A stretch of DNA of 64,000 nucleotides, taken from NCBI GenBank assembly GCA_004000515.1, contig CP034537.1, positions 5,408,001-5,472,000 of the forward strand, read 5' to 3'. The translations under genes were made by a program, and so were the position numbers. Source of the DNA: Pseudomonas poae (GTDB lineage: Bacteria > Pseudomonadota > Gammaproteobacteria > Pseudomonadales > Pseudomonadaceae). This document shows positions 32,277 to 43,738 of this stretch, piece by piece. The notes under the pieces are model-generated. The model saw only the letters and a program-made list of their open reading frames with translations, was not told where the DNA came from and made no database searches. Every line of letters begins with the position of its first letter. Position 1 is the first letter of the stretch.

Positions 32277-32777
32277 TGTTGTTGTGCTCCCGGCAGGAAA
32301 AATGATGTTACAAGTCACGGAAGGGACAGTGCAGGCACCATGCCAGTCGCCACAAAATTAAATCTGCTTGTATTTCAACAAGTTAAATAAGTTGAACTTC
32401 CTAGGACCATGCAACTTGCAAGAAATGACCGTTATGAGCGGGCGTTCTGCATTCCCTGCCCCATAGCAGACACCCAATAACGGACCTTGTAGTGAGCGGG
32501 CTTGCCCCGCGCTGGGTGGCGCAGCCGCCCTAAACCCAGGCGCCTCGGTGTCTCGGAAACACCGCGGCGCACTGATTGGGGCGGCTGCGCCCCCCAGCGC
32601 GGGCGGTGCGACGATTCGACAAGCCCGCTCACTACAAGCTTTTGGGCATTCGCCTAGGGCCAGCGCAGCAGAAATTTGTGTTGGTTTTGCCAAGATGAAG
32701 TTTAATTTAGGAAGCATTCAGGCATTTCTTGGCAAAATGCCCTCACTTTCAGTGTGAATCGCTCACCAGGTAATCCT
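32277..32777. other. Gene-free region holding a long-hairpin repeat and two divergent promoters
   Basis: This 501-base stretch holds repeat copy B (32488-32636). On its left it should contain the promoter of the leftward membrane protein gene; the stretch 32355-32400 is AT-rich. On its right (32637-32777) it should contain the promoter of the two-component operon, around the TTGTGTTGG and TTTAATTTAGG region. I see no gene here. Confidence 0.45.
32488..32636. repeat. Long-hairpin REP-like repeat, copy B
   Basis: Same arms (TGTAGTGAGCGGGCTTG and inverse) and core (CTCGGT..GAAACACCGCGG) as copy A. The right arm is interrupted by an extra stretch of about 15 bases (GGTGCGACGATTCG) between CAGCGCGGG and ACAAGCCCGC, which is absent from copies A and C. 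It would fold as a hairpin with a side bulge. Confidence 0.85.
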
Positions 32778-33462
32778 ATGACCCGTATTTTGACCATCGA
32801 GGATGACGCCGTAACAGCCCGCGAGATCGTCGCCGAGCTGAGTAGCCATGGACTGGACGTAGATTGGGTAGACAACGGCCGCGAAGGCCTGGTCCGTGCC
32901 GTGAGTGGCGACTACGACCTGATCACCCTCGACCGCATGCTCCCCGGAACTCGATGGCCTGGCCATCGTTACCACCCTGCGCACCATCGGCGTATCCACG
33001 CCGATCCTGATGATCAGCGCCCTCTCCGACGTGGACGAGCGCGTACGCGGCCTGCGTGCCGGCGGTGATGACTACCTCACCAAACCCTTCGCCTCCGATG
33101 AAATGGCGGCGCGCGTGGAAGTGCTGCTGCGGCGCAAAAGCACCGTCAAGGAGTTCGAAACCGCGCTGCGCGTGGCTGACCTGGAACTGAACCTGATCAG
33201 CCGTGAAGCCAGCCGTGCCGAGCAGCCCCTGAGCCTGCTGCCCACCGAATACAAACTGCTGGAATTCCTGATGCGCAACACCGGGCAGATCCTGTCGCGG
33301 ATGATGATCTTCGAGGAAGTCTGGGGCTATCACTTCGACCCGGGCACCAACCTGATCGACGTGCACATCGGCCGTCTGCGCAAGAAAATCGATCCACCGG
33401 GCCTCACGCCGCTGATCCGCACGGTACGAGGTTCCGGTTATGTCATTGCTGAACCCCTCTAA
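32778..33462 (+). CDS. OmpR/CopR-type response regulator, one frameshift
   Basis: A two-component response regulator of about 227 residues. The receiver starts MTRILTIEDDAVTAREIVAE, has phosphoacceptor D in DYDLITLDRMLP and the conserved lysine in GDDYLTKPFASDEM. The C-terminal winged helix has NLISREASRAEQPLSLLPTE, then LEFLMRNTGQILSRMMIFEE and DVHIGRLRKKIDPPG. An extra C in the run at 32942-32945 breaks the frame (corrected: RMLPELDGLAIVTTLRTIGV). It overlaps the histidine kinase start by 23 bases. Similar pairs respond to metals; here the signal is unknown, although the cus genes lie about 4 kb away. Confidence 0.87.
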
Positions 33463-34832
33463 GGGCTGGCGCTCTTCCAGCAGTCGCTTGCTGGCGCTGT
33501 ACAGTTCGTTGTTCGTGGCGTGGAGTTGCATCCTGATGGGGTGCTGTACTACGAAGTCTCCGGGTACCTGGGCGACTTGTCGCGCCACTCCCTGATGCAG
33601 CGCCAGCACCTGTTCCAGCGCTTCGACGGCGAGGAACTGGTGGAAGCGCTGACCACCAGCATGACCTTCGACATGAAAGGCGTGGACGCCTATGGGCTGT
33701 TCGACGAGCAGTTCAAGCCGTTGAGCGGGCCGATCCGCGCGATCCCACCGGACCTGCCGCTGGACGGCAAGATCCACGCCCTGGCCAATTGCGTCGACTC
33801 CGACGACCCCAAACTGCCCAAAGACAGCTGCGACGCCGTGGCTACCCATACCGACGACGGCCGCTGGCTGGTGCTGGTACGCGCCAACGGCTCGCTGTTT
33901 GGGGTGACCCGCATCATTTGGCACGCGCTGTTGTGGGCGCTGTCGTTGACCATCATCCCCGGTGCTGCCGGCTGGCACTTGTTGCGGCGCCGTCCGTTAA
34001 GGCGAATTCGCGGTATTCAAGCCAGTGCCGAAGCCATCGTCGCCGGCGACCTGACCCACCGCCTGCCGCTGTCGAACCGGCGGGATGAGCTGGACATGCT
34101 CGCGGCCATCGTCAACGCGATGCTCGACCGTATCGAAAAGCTGATGAACGAGGTCAAGGGCGTGTGTGACAACATCGCCCACGACCTGCGCACACCACTG
34201 ACCCGCCTGCGGGCTCAGCTTTACCGTATTCGCCAGGAGGCTGAAGAGGACTCGGGCTATGCGGTGAAGCTGGACGATGCGATTGCGGAAACCGACACCC
34301 TGATGGCGCGTTTTCGCGGGCTGCTGCGCATCTCGGAACTGGAAGACCACCAGCGCCGCTCAGGCTTCCTGGTGATGGACCCATTGCCGCTGCTGCGCGA
34401 ACTGCATGACTTCTACCTGCCCCTGGCCGAAGAAGGCGAATTGCACCTGGTGCTCGAAACCCCGGACTCCCTGCCGTGGATCACCGGCGACCGCGCATTG
34501 TTGTTCGAAGCGCTGGCGAACCTGCTGAGCAACTCGATCAAGTTCTCCCCACCGGGGGGCGAGGTGATCCTGCGGGCGGTGAATGACGCCGGTAGCACGC
34601 GCATCGAGGTGCACGACTCGGGGCCGGGAATACCGATCGCCGAACGCAACGCGGTGTTCCAGCGTTTCTATCGCGTGGATGAAAGCGACCAGCAAGGCGG
34701 GTTTGGATTGGGTTTGTCGATTGTGGCGGCGATCATCAACTTGCACGGGTTCAAGTTGGATGTGGGTACCAGTGAGCGCGGGGCGCGCGGCTGGTGCTGG
34801 AATGCCGCCAGCAGCTGATGCCTGAGGCCTGA
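33440..34832 (+). CDS. Sensor histidine kinase partner of the adjacent regulator, two frameshifts
   Basis: About 464 residues. It starts MSLLNPSKGWRSSSSRLLAL inside the regulator gene. First membrane span near residue 25, a periplasmic part (RYLGDLSRH-like GYLGDLSRHSLMQRQHLFQR, CVDSDDPKLPKDSCD), second span HALLWALSLTIIPGAAGWHL, a HAMP region (RIRGIQASAEAIVAGDLTHR), the phospho-His box GVCDNIAHDLRTPLTRLRAQ and ATP-binding boxes LLSNSIKFSPPGG, HDSGPGIP and GFGLGLSIVAAI. Frame breaks: missing G in the run at 33538-33541 and a missing base near 34783-34792; the corrected end is TGA 34830-34832 (ECRQQLMPEA). Confidence 0.87.
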
Positions 34833-34850
34833 GATTCACACATATCCAAA

Positions 34851-34940
34851 TGTGGGAGCTGGCTTGCCTGCGATAGCGTTAGATCAGTCACTTCTTCTAT
34901 CGACTGACACACCGCCATCGCGGGCAAGCCCGCTCTCACA
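34851..34940. repeat. REP pair after the histidine kinase gene
   Basis: TGTGGGAGCTGGCTTGCCTGC and a slightly diverged inverse copy (GCGGGCAAGCCCGCTCTCACA) across about 45 bases. It lies between the kinase stop and the convergent SRPBCC gene. Two REP subtypes seem mixed here: GCTGG on the left and GCGGG on the right. Confidence 0.87.
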
Positions 34941-34950
34941 TTGGAGCGGG

Positions 34951-35361
34951 TTAGAAGTTCGCCCGCAGTGCTGCAACACCACCGCTGTAGACACCGGCAA
35001 ACAGCTCTTCCACCGCCTCATCCGTCACACCCGCCACCGGGGTGAACACGCCGGACCAGGTCACCTTCGCCGACGAGTCGGTCAATGCCTCAACCTGCAA
35101 CGTCGCCAGGTACGCGCTCACCGGAAACGGTGATTCTTCGATGGTGTAGCTGTAAGTGCGCGCCACGTTATCAAAGGTCTGCAAACGCTCCACCACCACA
35201 CCGCCATCAGCGGTCGCCAGGTGGCGCACGCGGCCGCCTTCGCTCGGCTCGCTTTTGACAATCAGCGGCAGCCATTTGGGCAGGTCGTTGAAGCCGCCCA
35301 CCAGTTCCCAGACCTTGTCAGCGGATACCGGAATTTCAATTACTGCGGATGCTTTTGGCAC
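34951..35361 (-). CDS. SRPBCC (START-like/polyketide cyclase) family protein
   Basis: Intact, 136 residues from GTG 35361 (GGAGATTT upstream). VPKASAVIEIPVSADKVWEL then GGFNDLPKWLPLIVKSEPSE, a HLATADGGVVVERLQTFDN strand pair and the long C-terminal helix EAVEELFAGVYSGGVAALRA are typical of the SRPBCC ligand-binding fold. No ligand can be named. It follows the FAD oxidase gene by 55 bases on the same strand, so it may be the last gene of that operon. Confidence 0.8.
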   Translation of the reverse strand: MPKASAVIEIPVSADKVWELVGGFNDLPKWLPLIVKSEPSEGGRVRHLATADGGVVVERLQTFDNVARTYSYTIEESPFPVSAYLATLQVEALTDSSAKVTWSGVFTPVAGVTDEAVEELFAGVYSGGVAALRANF

Positions 35362-35416
35362 GGTAAATCTCCAGAAGTCGTAGGAAAACGCCGTCCAGCC
35401 TGCCACGCCAGGCGCG

Positions 35417-37818
<2,402 letters not shown>

Positions 37819-39176
37819 TTAGACGCTCAACAGCAGGAACTCACGCTCCCAGGAACTGATTACCCGCTTGAAATTCTCATGCTCGGCGCGTTTGACCGCG
37901 ACGTAGCCACGCACGAACTTGTCGCCCAGGTACTGCTTGACCGTGTCGCACTCCTCCATCCGTGCCAAGGCGTCCTCGATGGTGATCGGCAGGCGCAGGT
38001 TACGGCGCTCGTAGGCGCGGCCTTCGACCGGTGCACTCGGTTCGATCTGCTCGATCATCCCCAGGTAGCCACACAGCAGACTAGCGGCAATCGCCAGGTA
38101 CGGATTGGCATCGGCGCCCGGCAGGCGGTTTTCCACGCGCATCGCATCGGGGCTGGAGGTGGGCACGCGCAGGCCGACGGTGCGGTTTTCTTCGCCCCAC
38201 TCCACGTTGACCGGTGCCGACGTGTCCGGCAGAAAGCGACGGAACGAGTTCACGTTGGGTGCAAACATCGGCAGCAACTTGGGAATGTACTTCTGCAAGC
38301 CGCCGATATGGTTGAGGAACAGTGGGCTCATCTTGCCGTCGGCATCGACGAACACCGGCTTGCCGGTGGCAATGTCCACCACGCTCTGGTGCAGGTGCAT
38401 GGCGCTGCCGGGCTCATCGGCCACCGGTTTGGCCATGAAGGTGGCTGCCACGTTGTGCTTGAGCGCGGCTTCACGCAGGGTGCGCTTGAACACGGTGATC
38501 TGGTCGGCCAGGTCGAGGGCGTCGCCGTGGCGGAAGTTGATCTCCATCTGTGCCGGGCCGTCTTCGTGGATCAGCGTATCGAGGTCCAGGCCCTGGGCTT
38601 CGCACCAGTCGTAGACGTCTTCGAACAGTGGGTCGAACTCGTTGGCGGCGTCGATGGAGAACGACTGGCGACCGGTTTCGGCGCGGCCGGAACGGCCTAC
38701 CGGGGTTTTCAGCGGCAGGTCCGGGTCTTCGCAGCGTTGGGTCAGGTAGAACTCCATTTCCGGCGCGACAATCGGCTGCCAGCCTTTGTCGGTGTAAAGC
38801 TGCAGGACTTTTTTCAGCACGTTGCGCGGCGACAACTCAATGGGGTTGCCCTGCTTGTCGAAGGTGTCGTGGATCACAATCGCGGTGGGCTCGATGGCCC
38901 AAGGCACCACATACGTGGCGTTGGACACCGGACGGCAGATCATGTCGATGTCGGCCGGGTCCAGCAGATCGTAGTAGATATCGTCGTCGACAAAGTCCCC
39001 GGTCACCGTTTGCAGCAGCACACTTTCCGGCAGGCGCATGCCTCGCTCATGCAGGAACTTGTTGGTGGGCGCAATCTTGCCGCGTGCGATGCCAGTCAAA
39101 TCACTGATCACGCATTCGACTTCGGTAATCTTGTGTTCTTTCAGCCAGGCGGACAGCTGATCGAAGGGGCGTTCAT
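37819..39176 (-). CDS. Glutamine synthetase family ligase, glutamate-putrescine ligase type, one frameshift
   Basis: About 452 residues. The corrected start is MNAPFDQLSAWLKEHKITEV from ATG 39176, with one base missing in the G4 run at 39166-39169. Then CVISDLTGIARGKIAPTNKF, a PuuA/SpuI-like N-terminus. The active-site elements are present: VAPEMEFYL, IHEDGPAQMEINFRHGDALD, MHLHQSVVDIATGK, NEFTLGAN-like PMFAPNVNSFRRFLPDTSAP and the ENRLPGADANPYLAIAASLL end. Family members attach glutamate to putrescine or related amines using ATP. It is the first gene of a likely three-gene operon with the binding protein and oxidase. Confidence 0.85.
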
Positions 39177-39314
39177 AAGGACCTCGTCATGGGTGGGATA
39201 CGTGCGCCGGCTTGTGCTCCCGGCGCATTGAGGTCTATCTTGGGCCGGCCTTCGAACGGCATCTATCCACTTTGCACGAACCACAACGCACCAATAGAGT
39301 GCGCACGGATCACC

Positions 39315-40202
39315 ATGACACAGGCAACCGCTTTGCGCGTACAGGCCTTCACCACCGGTGATGTGGCCGCCCAATGCAGTGCGACACCCGGTTGGGTGCA
39401 GCAATACCAGCAGATGTCCCCGGGGCATTTTGCCGGGCAGATCCGCTACCTCGACCTGCAAGGCGTGCACGTGTACGAAGAGTGCATGAACACCCGAGTG
39501 GAGCAGCACTTCAACGCGCCACCCGGCTCGCTGGCATTTTGCTTCGATGGCAGCGACAACGCGCTGTACATGCTCAATGGCGAAAGCCGCAACACCTGGA
39601 TCACCCCGGAAAACTACCGCGAAGTGGCGGTGGTGTTCGGCCCGCAGTTCGTGCAACGCCAGGGGCTGGATGTGGCGAAACTCGAAGGCCTGTTCATGGC
39701 GCCGCTGAGCTGCCAGCAGAACTCGCTGTTTACCCGTTGGCTCAGTGGCACGCTGACGCGCCTGCCTAGCGTGATCGACCCCATCAGCCTGACCCAGCAA
39801 CTGCTCGACGACTGCCTGTTTATCCTCGACAACGCCTGCGTGTGCCTGGACCGCAGCTCATTGCAAAAACGCAGTGAAGAACGCCGTTTGATGGCGCGCA
39901 TTGGCGAATGGGCAGCGGATGCGCCGGATGAAACCGTCAACCTGCTGGAGCTGGCGCAGATTGCCGGTGTGCCGTTGCGTCAATTGCAGCAGGGGTTCAA
40001 GACCTACACCGGGATGAGCCCGGCACAGTGGTTGCGGTTACGCCGATTGAATGGGGCGCGCCGGGAGTTGTTGAGCGCGACTGACGCCACCGTCGCCGAA
40101 GTGGCGATGAATTGGTCGTTCTGGCATTTGGGGCGGTTTTCCAATAGTTATCGGGCGCTGTTCAAAGAGCTGCCCAGCGAGACCCTCAAGCGCCACTGCT
40201 GA
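39315..40202 (+). CDS. AraC-family transcriptional regulator
   Basis: Intact, 295 residues from ATG 39315 (GGATC upstream). The N-terminal ligand-binding part (QQYQQMSPGHFAGQIRYLDL, NAPPGSLAFCFDGSDNALYM) resembles the EutR/RipA-like group, and the C-terminal AraC helix-turn-helix pair is clear (NLLELAQIAGVPLRQLQQGF, GMSPAQWLRLRRLNGARREL, MNWSFWHLGRFSNSYRALFK). It is divergent from the polyamine ligase gene with a gap of 138 bases, so it may control that operon; no effector can be inferred. Confidence 0.87.
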   Translation: MTQATALRVQAFTTGDVAAQCSATPGWVQQYQQMSPGHFAGQIRYLDLQGVHVYEECMNTRVEQHFNAPPGSLAFCFDGSDNALYMLNGESRNTWITPENYREVAVVFGPQFVQRQGLDVAKLEGLFMAPLSCQQNSLFTRWLSGTLTRLPSVIDPISLTQQLLDDCLFILDNACVCLDRSSLQKRSEERRLMARIGEWAADAPDETVNLLELAQIAGVPLRQLQQGFKTYTGMSPAQWLRLRRLNGARRELLSATDATVAEVAMNWSFWHLGRFSNSYRALFKELPSETLKRHC

Positions 40203-40216
40203 AATGCGGTCAAAAA

Positions 40217-40307
40217 CTGTGGGAGCTGGCTTGCCTGCGATAGCGGTGTATCAGTGGAAGATGTGCAAACTGGCCCACCGCTATCGCAGGCAAGCCAGCT
40301 CCCACAG
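40217..40307. repeat. REP pair between the AraC gene and acoC
   Basis: CTGTGGGAGCTGGCTTGCCTGCGATAGCGGT and its almost perfect inverse, separated by about 30 bases, between two convergent genes. Arms of about 30 bases make it one of the cleanest REP pairs of the window, nearly identical to that at 45618. Confidence 0.9.
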
Positions 40308-40318
40308 GTGGATCTTGG

Positions 40319-41422
40319 TCAGGCTTGGGATTTGAGAAAGGTCGCCATGAGTTGGTTGACCTGCTCCGCCGCCTCCAACTGCACCATATGGCCTTGACCG
40401 GGCAATACCTCTACCTGAGCCTCCAGCCCCTGCGCATGCCGCACCGGGATGATTGCATCGTCACTGCCCCAGATCACCAGACTCGGTTGACGACTGACAA
40501 CATTGCGCAGATCCACCCTTTGCCGCCCGCCTTCAAACAGCGCCGTGTTGAGCTGGCGCAACGCCTGATCCACACCCTCCAGGCGCTTGAACTTGAGCAT
40601 GTCCTCCAGCATCTGCCGCGTCACCAGCGCGGGGTCGCTGAACAGTTGGGTCAGTTGCGGCTTGAGGGCGTTGCGGTTATTGGCCTCGGCAAACCCTTGC
40701 AGATAGTCACCGTTGATATCCTCGCCCAAACCGGCGCTGGCGATCAGGGTCAGTGAGGCGACGCGCTCGGGCGCTTGGTTGGCCACTGTGAGTGAAATCA
40801 AACCGCCCATGGAATGCCCGGCCAGGTGCACACGCTCCAGCTTTAGATGATCGAGCAGGCCGAGCACCGCCTGGCTCAGCTCGGCCGCATCGCCGCTGTG
40901 CAACTGCTTGCCCGACTCGCCATGCCCCGGCAGGTCCAGGGCGATCACCCGGCGCTCAGCGGCCAGCGCCGGTTGGTTGAACAGCCAGTTGTTCAAGTCA
41001 CCGCCAAACCCATGCACCAGCACCAAAGGCGTGCCGCCCTCGCCCAGGTCCAGATAGCGCAGCAGGCGCCCGTCGATCTCGACTTTCTGCGCACTGGGCC
41101 CGGACGATTCGGCTTCGGCGGCACTGGAGACGAACCCGGCATTGAAGCTCTCGATTACCGCATCAATCTGCGCTTCCGTGGCCTCGCCTTCGACGACGAT
41201 GCCCAGCAACGCTCCCACCGGCAGGGTTTCATCACTCAGCGCCAACACCCGGCGCAGCACCCCATTGAACGGGGCCTCCACACTGCTGGAGATCTTGTCG
41301 GTCTCCACATCCACGATTTCCTCGCCCTTCTCCACCCGGTCGCCGGGTTGCTTGAGCCAGACATCGATGCGGCCCTCGGTCATCGACAGCCCCCACTTGG
41401 GCATGGTCAGGGTATGGATCAT
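40319..41422 (-). CDS. acoC: Acetoin dehydrogenase E2-type subunit: lipoyl domain plus alpha/beta hydrolase
   Basis: Intact, 367 residues. Residues 1-80 are a lipoyl domain with the lipoylated lysine in IVDVETDKISSSVEAP. Residues about 115-365 are an alpha/beta-hydrolase with LVLVHGFGGDLNNWLFNQPA, the nucleophile GHSMGGLISL, and the catalytic histidine in LPGQGHMVQLE. This is the AcoC form known from Pseudomonas acetoin clusters, in which the hydrolase-fold domain takes the acetyl group onto CoA. Its start overlaps the acoB stop by four bases. Confidence 0.93.
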   Translation of the reverse strand: MIHTLTMPKWGLSMTEGRIDVWLKQPGDRVEKGEEIVDVETDKISSSVEAPFNGVLRRVLALSDETLPVGALLGIVVEGEATEAQIDAVIESFNAGFVSSAAEAESSGPSAQKVEIDGRLLRYLDLGEGGTPLVLVHGFGGDLNNWLFNQPALAAERRVIALDLPGHGESGKQLHSGDAAELSQAVLGLLDHLKLERVHLAGHSMGGLISLTVANQAPERVASLTLIASAGLGEDINGDYLQGFAEANNRNALKPQLTQLFSDPALVTRQMLEDMLKFKRLEGVDQALRQLNTALFEGGRQRVDLRNVVSRQPSLVIWGSDDAIIPVRHAQGLEAQVEVLPGQGHMVQLEAAEQVNQLMATFLKSQA

Positions 41423-42438
41423 GCGGCATTCCTCTTGTCGGCGATCTTCAGCACGGCGGCCTCGATCTTCGCGGCGTTGGGGATGTACAGGTCTTCCAAT
41501 GCATCCGAGAACGGCACTGGCGTGTGCGGCGCGGTGACCATTTCAATCGGCGCGCGCAGCGAAGAAAACGCCTGCTGCGCCACCAATGCGCTGATATCGG
41601 TAGCAATGGAACAGCGCGGGTTGGACTCGTCGATCACCACCAGGCGCCCGGTTTTCTCCACGCTTTCGAGGATGCTGTCCTCGTCCAGAGGGCTGGTGGT
41701 ACGCAGGTCCAGCACCTCGCAGTCGATGCCCTGACGTGCCAGGTTGGACGCGGCTTCCAGGGCGATGTGCACCATGCGGCCGTAGGTCACCAGGGTCACG
41801 TCCTTGCCTTCGCGCACGAAGTTGGCTTCGCCGAAAGGTACGGTGTAGAGCTCTTCCGGCACCTCGTCTTGCAGGCTGTAGAGCATCTTGTGTTCGAGGA
41901 AGATCACCGGGTCGTTGTCGCGAATCGCCTGGATCAGCATGCCCTTGGCGTCATACGGCGTGGCCGGGCACACCACTTTGAGACCCGGGATATGTGTCCA
42001 CATCGAGGTGAGCATCTGCGAGTGCTGGGCCGCCGCGCGCAGGCCAGCGCCGTACATAGCGCGGATCACCAGCGGTGTGGTGGTCTTGCCGCCGAACATG
42101 TAGCGGAACTTGGCCGCCTGGTTGAGCAGTTGGTCGAGGCAGCAGCCGATAAAGTCGACGAACATCAATTCGCACACAGGGCGCATGCCTCGGGTAGCAG
42201 CGCCAACGGCCATGCCCACGTAGCCGACTTCGGATAACGGCGCGTCCAGCACGCGGTCGGGAAATTGCGGGTACAGGCCCTTGGTGACGCCAAGCACGCC
42301 GCCCCAGGCGTCCTGTTCGCCGGGGGAACCGGTGCCGCCGGAAACGTCCTGGCCGATGATGAACACGCTCTGGTCACGGCGCATTTCCTGGGCCAGCGCT
42401 TCATTGATTGCCTGCTGGTAGCTGATTTTGCGAGCCAT
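41419..42438 (-). CDS. acoB: Acetoin dehydrogenase E1 beta subunit
   Basis: Intact, 339 residues, transketolase beta family. MARKISYQQAINEALAQEMR, GTGSPGEQDAWGGVLGVTKG, PLSEVGYVGMAVGAATRGMR and the C-terminal DLRTTSPLDEDSILESVEKT motif are those of acetoin dehydrogenase and pyruvate dehydrogenase beta chains. With AcoA it cleaves acetoin through thiamine diphosphate. Middle gene of acoABC, 23 bases after acoA and overlapping acoC by four. Confidence 0.93.
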   Translation of the reverse strand: MARKISYQQAINEALAQEMRRDQSVFIIGQDVSGGTGSPGEQDAWGGVLGVTKGLYPQFPDRVLDAPLSEVGYVGMAVGAATRGMRPVCELMFVDFIGCCLDQLLNQAAKFRYMFGGKTTTPLVIRAMYGAGLRAAAQHSQMLTSMWTHIPGLKVVCPATPYDAKGMLIQAIRDNDPVIFLEHKMLYSLQDEVPEELYTVPFGEANFVREGKDVTLVTYGRMVHIALEAASNLARQGIDCEVLDLRTTSPLDEDSILESVEKTGRLVVIDESNPRCSIATDISALVAQQAFSSLRAPIEMVTAPHTPVPFSDALEDLYIPNAAKIEAAVLKIADKRNAA

Positions 42439-42461
42439 GGGATTCTCTCCGGATATTGTTG

Positions 42462-43441
42462 TTATGAGTGGTAGGCGACGTAGACGTCACTGAGCAGGTC
42501 GGCGGCCTGAGGTTTGGGATCGGACTTGGCGCGGCGCACGGCGTCTTCGATCAACTGCGCGACTTCGCTGTCGATGCGATCGAACTGCGCCGCCTCCAGC
42601 CAGCCTTCGGCGTTGCAACGCTTGCGAAACAGCGCCAGGCAATCGGCGCTTTCGCGCAGGTTTTTCACTTCATCGGGGCCGCGATAGGTTTGTGCGTCGC
42701 CTTCGAAGTGGCCGTAGAAGCGGCTCAACTTCACTTCAACCAGGGTCGGCCCTCGCCTTTGCGCGCCCTCGAAACGGCAACCCCAAGCGCCTCGTGCACG
42801 GCAAAGAAATCATTGCCATCGACAATCACCCCCGGCATGCCAAAGCCCACCGCGCGCTCGGCGATGTCCTTGCACGCCACTGACCAACCGGACCCGGTAG
42901 CCTCGGCATAACCGTTGTTTTCCGCGACGAACAGACACGGCAGTTTCATGATGGCGGCCAGGTTCATGGCTTCGAATACCGCGCCTTCGTTGGAGCCGCC
43001 GTCACCAAAAAACGCCACGGCCACGCCCTGGCTGCCCTTGAGCTTGGCCGCCAGTGCCGCACCCGCCGCCAGCGGCGCGCCGGCACCGACGATGCCGTTG
43101 GCACCGAGCATGCCCTTCTCCTGGTCGGCAATGTGCATGGAGCCGCCCTTGCCGCCGCACACGCCGGTTTTCTTGCCGTAGATCTCGGCCATCATGCCGA
43201 ACACATCCACGCCCTTGGCGATACAATGGCCGTGGCCACGGTGGTTGGAGGCGATGCAATCTTCATCGTTGAGGTGGGCCATGACCCCGGCGGCGCTGGC
43301 CTCCTGACCCGCGTAGAGGTGCACGAAACCGGGGATCTCACCGGTGGCAAATTCCACGTGCAGGCGTTCTTCGAAATCACGGATGGTGCGCATCACGGTG
43401 TAGGCATGGAGCAATTGATCGGTGGACAGGTGAGTGGACAT
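42462..43441 (-). CDS. acoA: Acetoin dehydrogenase E1 alpha subunit, one frameshift
   Basis: About 326 residues. MSTHLSTDQLLHAYTVMRTI then RDFEERLHVEFATGEIPGFV and the thiamine-diphosphate/Mg motif FFGDGGSNEGAVFEAMNLAA ending AENN identify the alpha chain. GKGGSMHIADQEKGMLGANG is the other E1-alpha hallmark. A base is missing at the CCC at 42750-42752; corrected, the frame continues GPTLVEVKLSRFYGHFEGDA to TAA-side end 42462. GGAGAAC precedes ATG 43441. It is the first gene of acoABC; a sigma-54 promoter and an AcoR palindrome lie upstream. No acoX gene is present between the promoter and acoA. Confidence 0.93.
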
Positions 43442-43505
43442 CTTGTTGTTCTCCAGGTTGTCTCGACACACAAAAGGCTGAGGGTGTTCAGCTAAAACCC
43501 CTTCA

Positions 43506-43520
43506 GCACAGCCTGTGCCA
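43506..43520 (-). promoter_or_regulatory. Sigma-54 (-24/-12) promoter of acoABC
   Basis: Reading leftward the sequence is TGGCACAGGCTGTGC. The GG and GC doublets have the required spacing for the TGGCAC-N5-TTGC consensus, with one mismatch in the -12 box. It is about 65 bases before the acoA ATG and about 110 bases from the AcoR palindrome, the normal geometry for an enhancer-dependent promoter. AcoR carries the GAFTGA sigma-54 contact motif. Confidence 0.75.
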
Positions 43521-43630
43521 AGGTGTTTAAAAACCTGGCAAAACCTTGACCCAGAGCGGTTGCCGCACCAGAGCGGCCATCGCAGAATGAGACCGGGCAT
43601 TGCAACACGCAGGCCGCGTCTCAAGCCAAA

Positions 43631-43647
43631 TGAGACGCGGCGTCTCA
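43631..43647. promoter_or_regulatory. Candidate AcoR enhancer site, TGAGAC-N5-GTCTCA
   Basis: TGAGACGCGGCGTCTCA is a perfect inverted repeat in the acoR-acoA gap. Another TGAGAC (43588-43593) and GTCTCA (43618-43623) lie close by, giving several half-sites upstream of the sigma-54 promoter. The same palindrome with a different centre (GGGTT) is at 46597, before the SDR gene of the same pathway. Confidence 0.65.
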
Positions 43648-43738
43648 GGCTGGCAGTTGGTCAGGCTGCACTTGTCCCTCCCGACGCATGCGCGCTTAAT
43701 GGCGGGCATAACAACAAAGATCGAGAACCGGAGGCCTT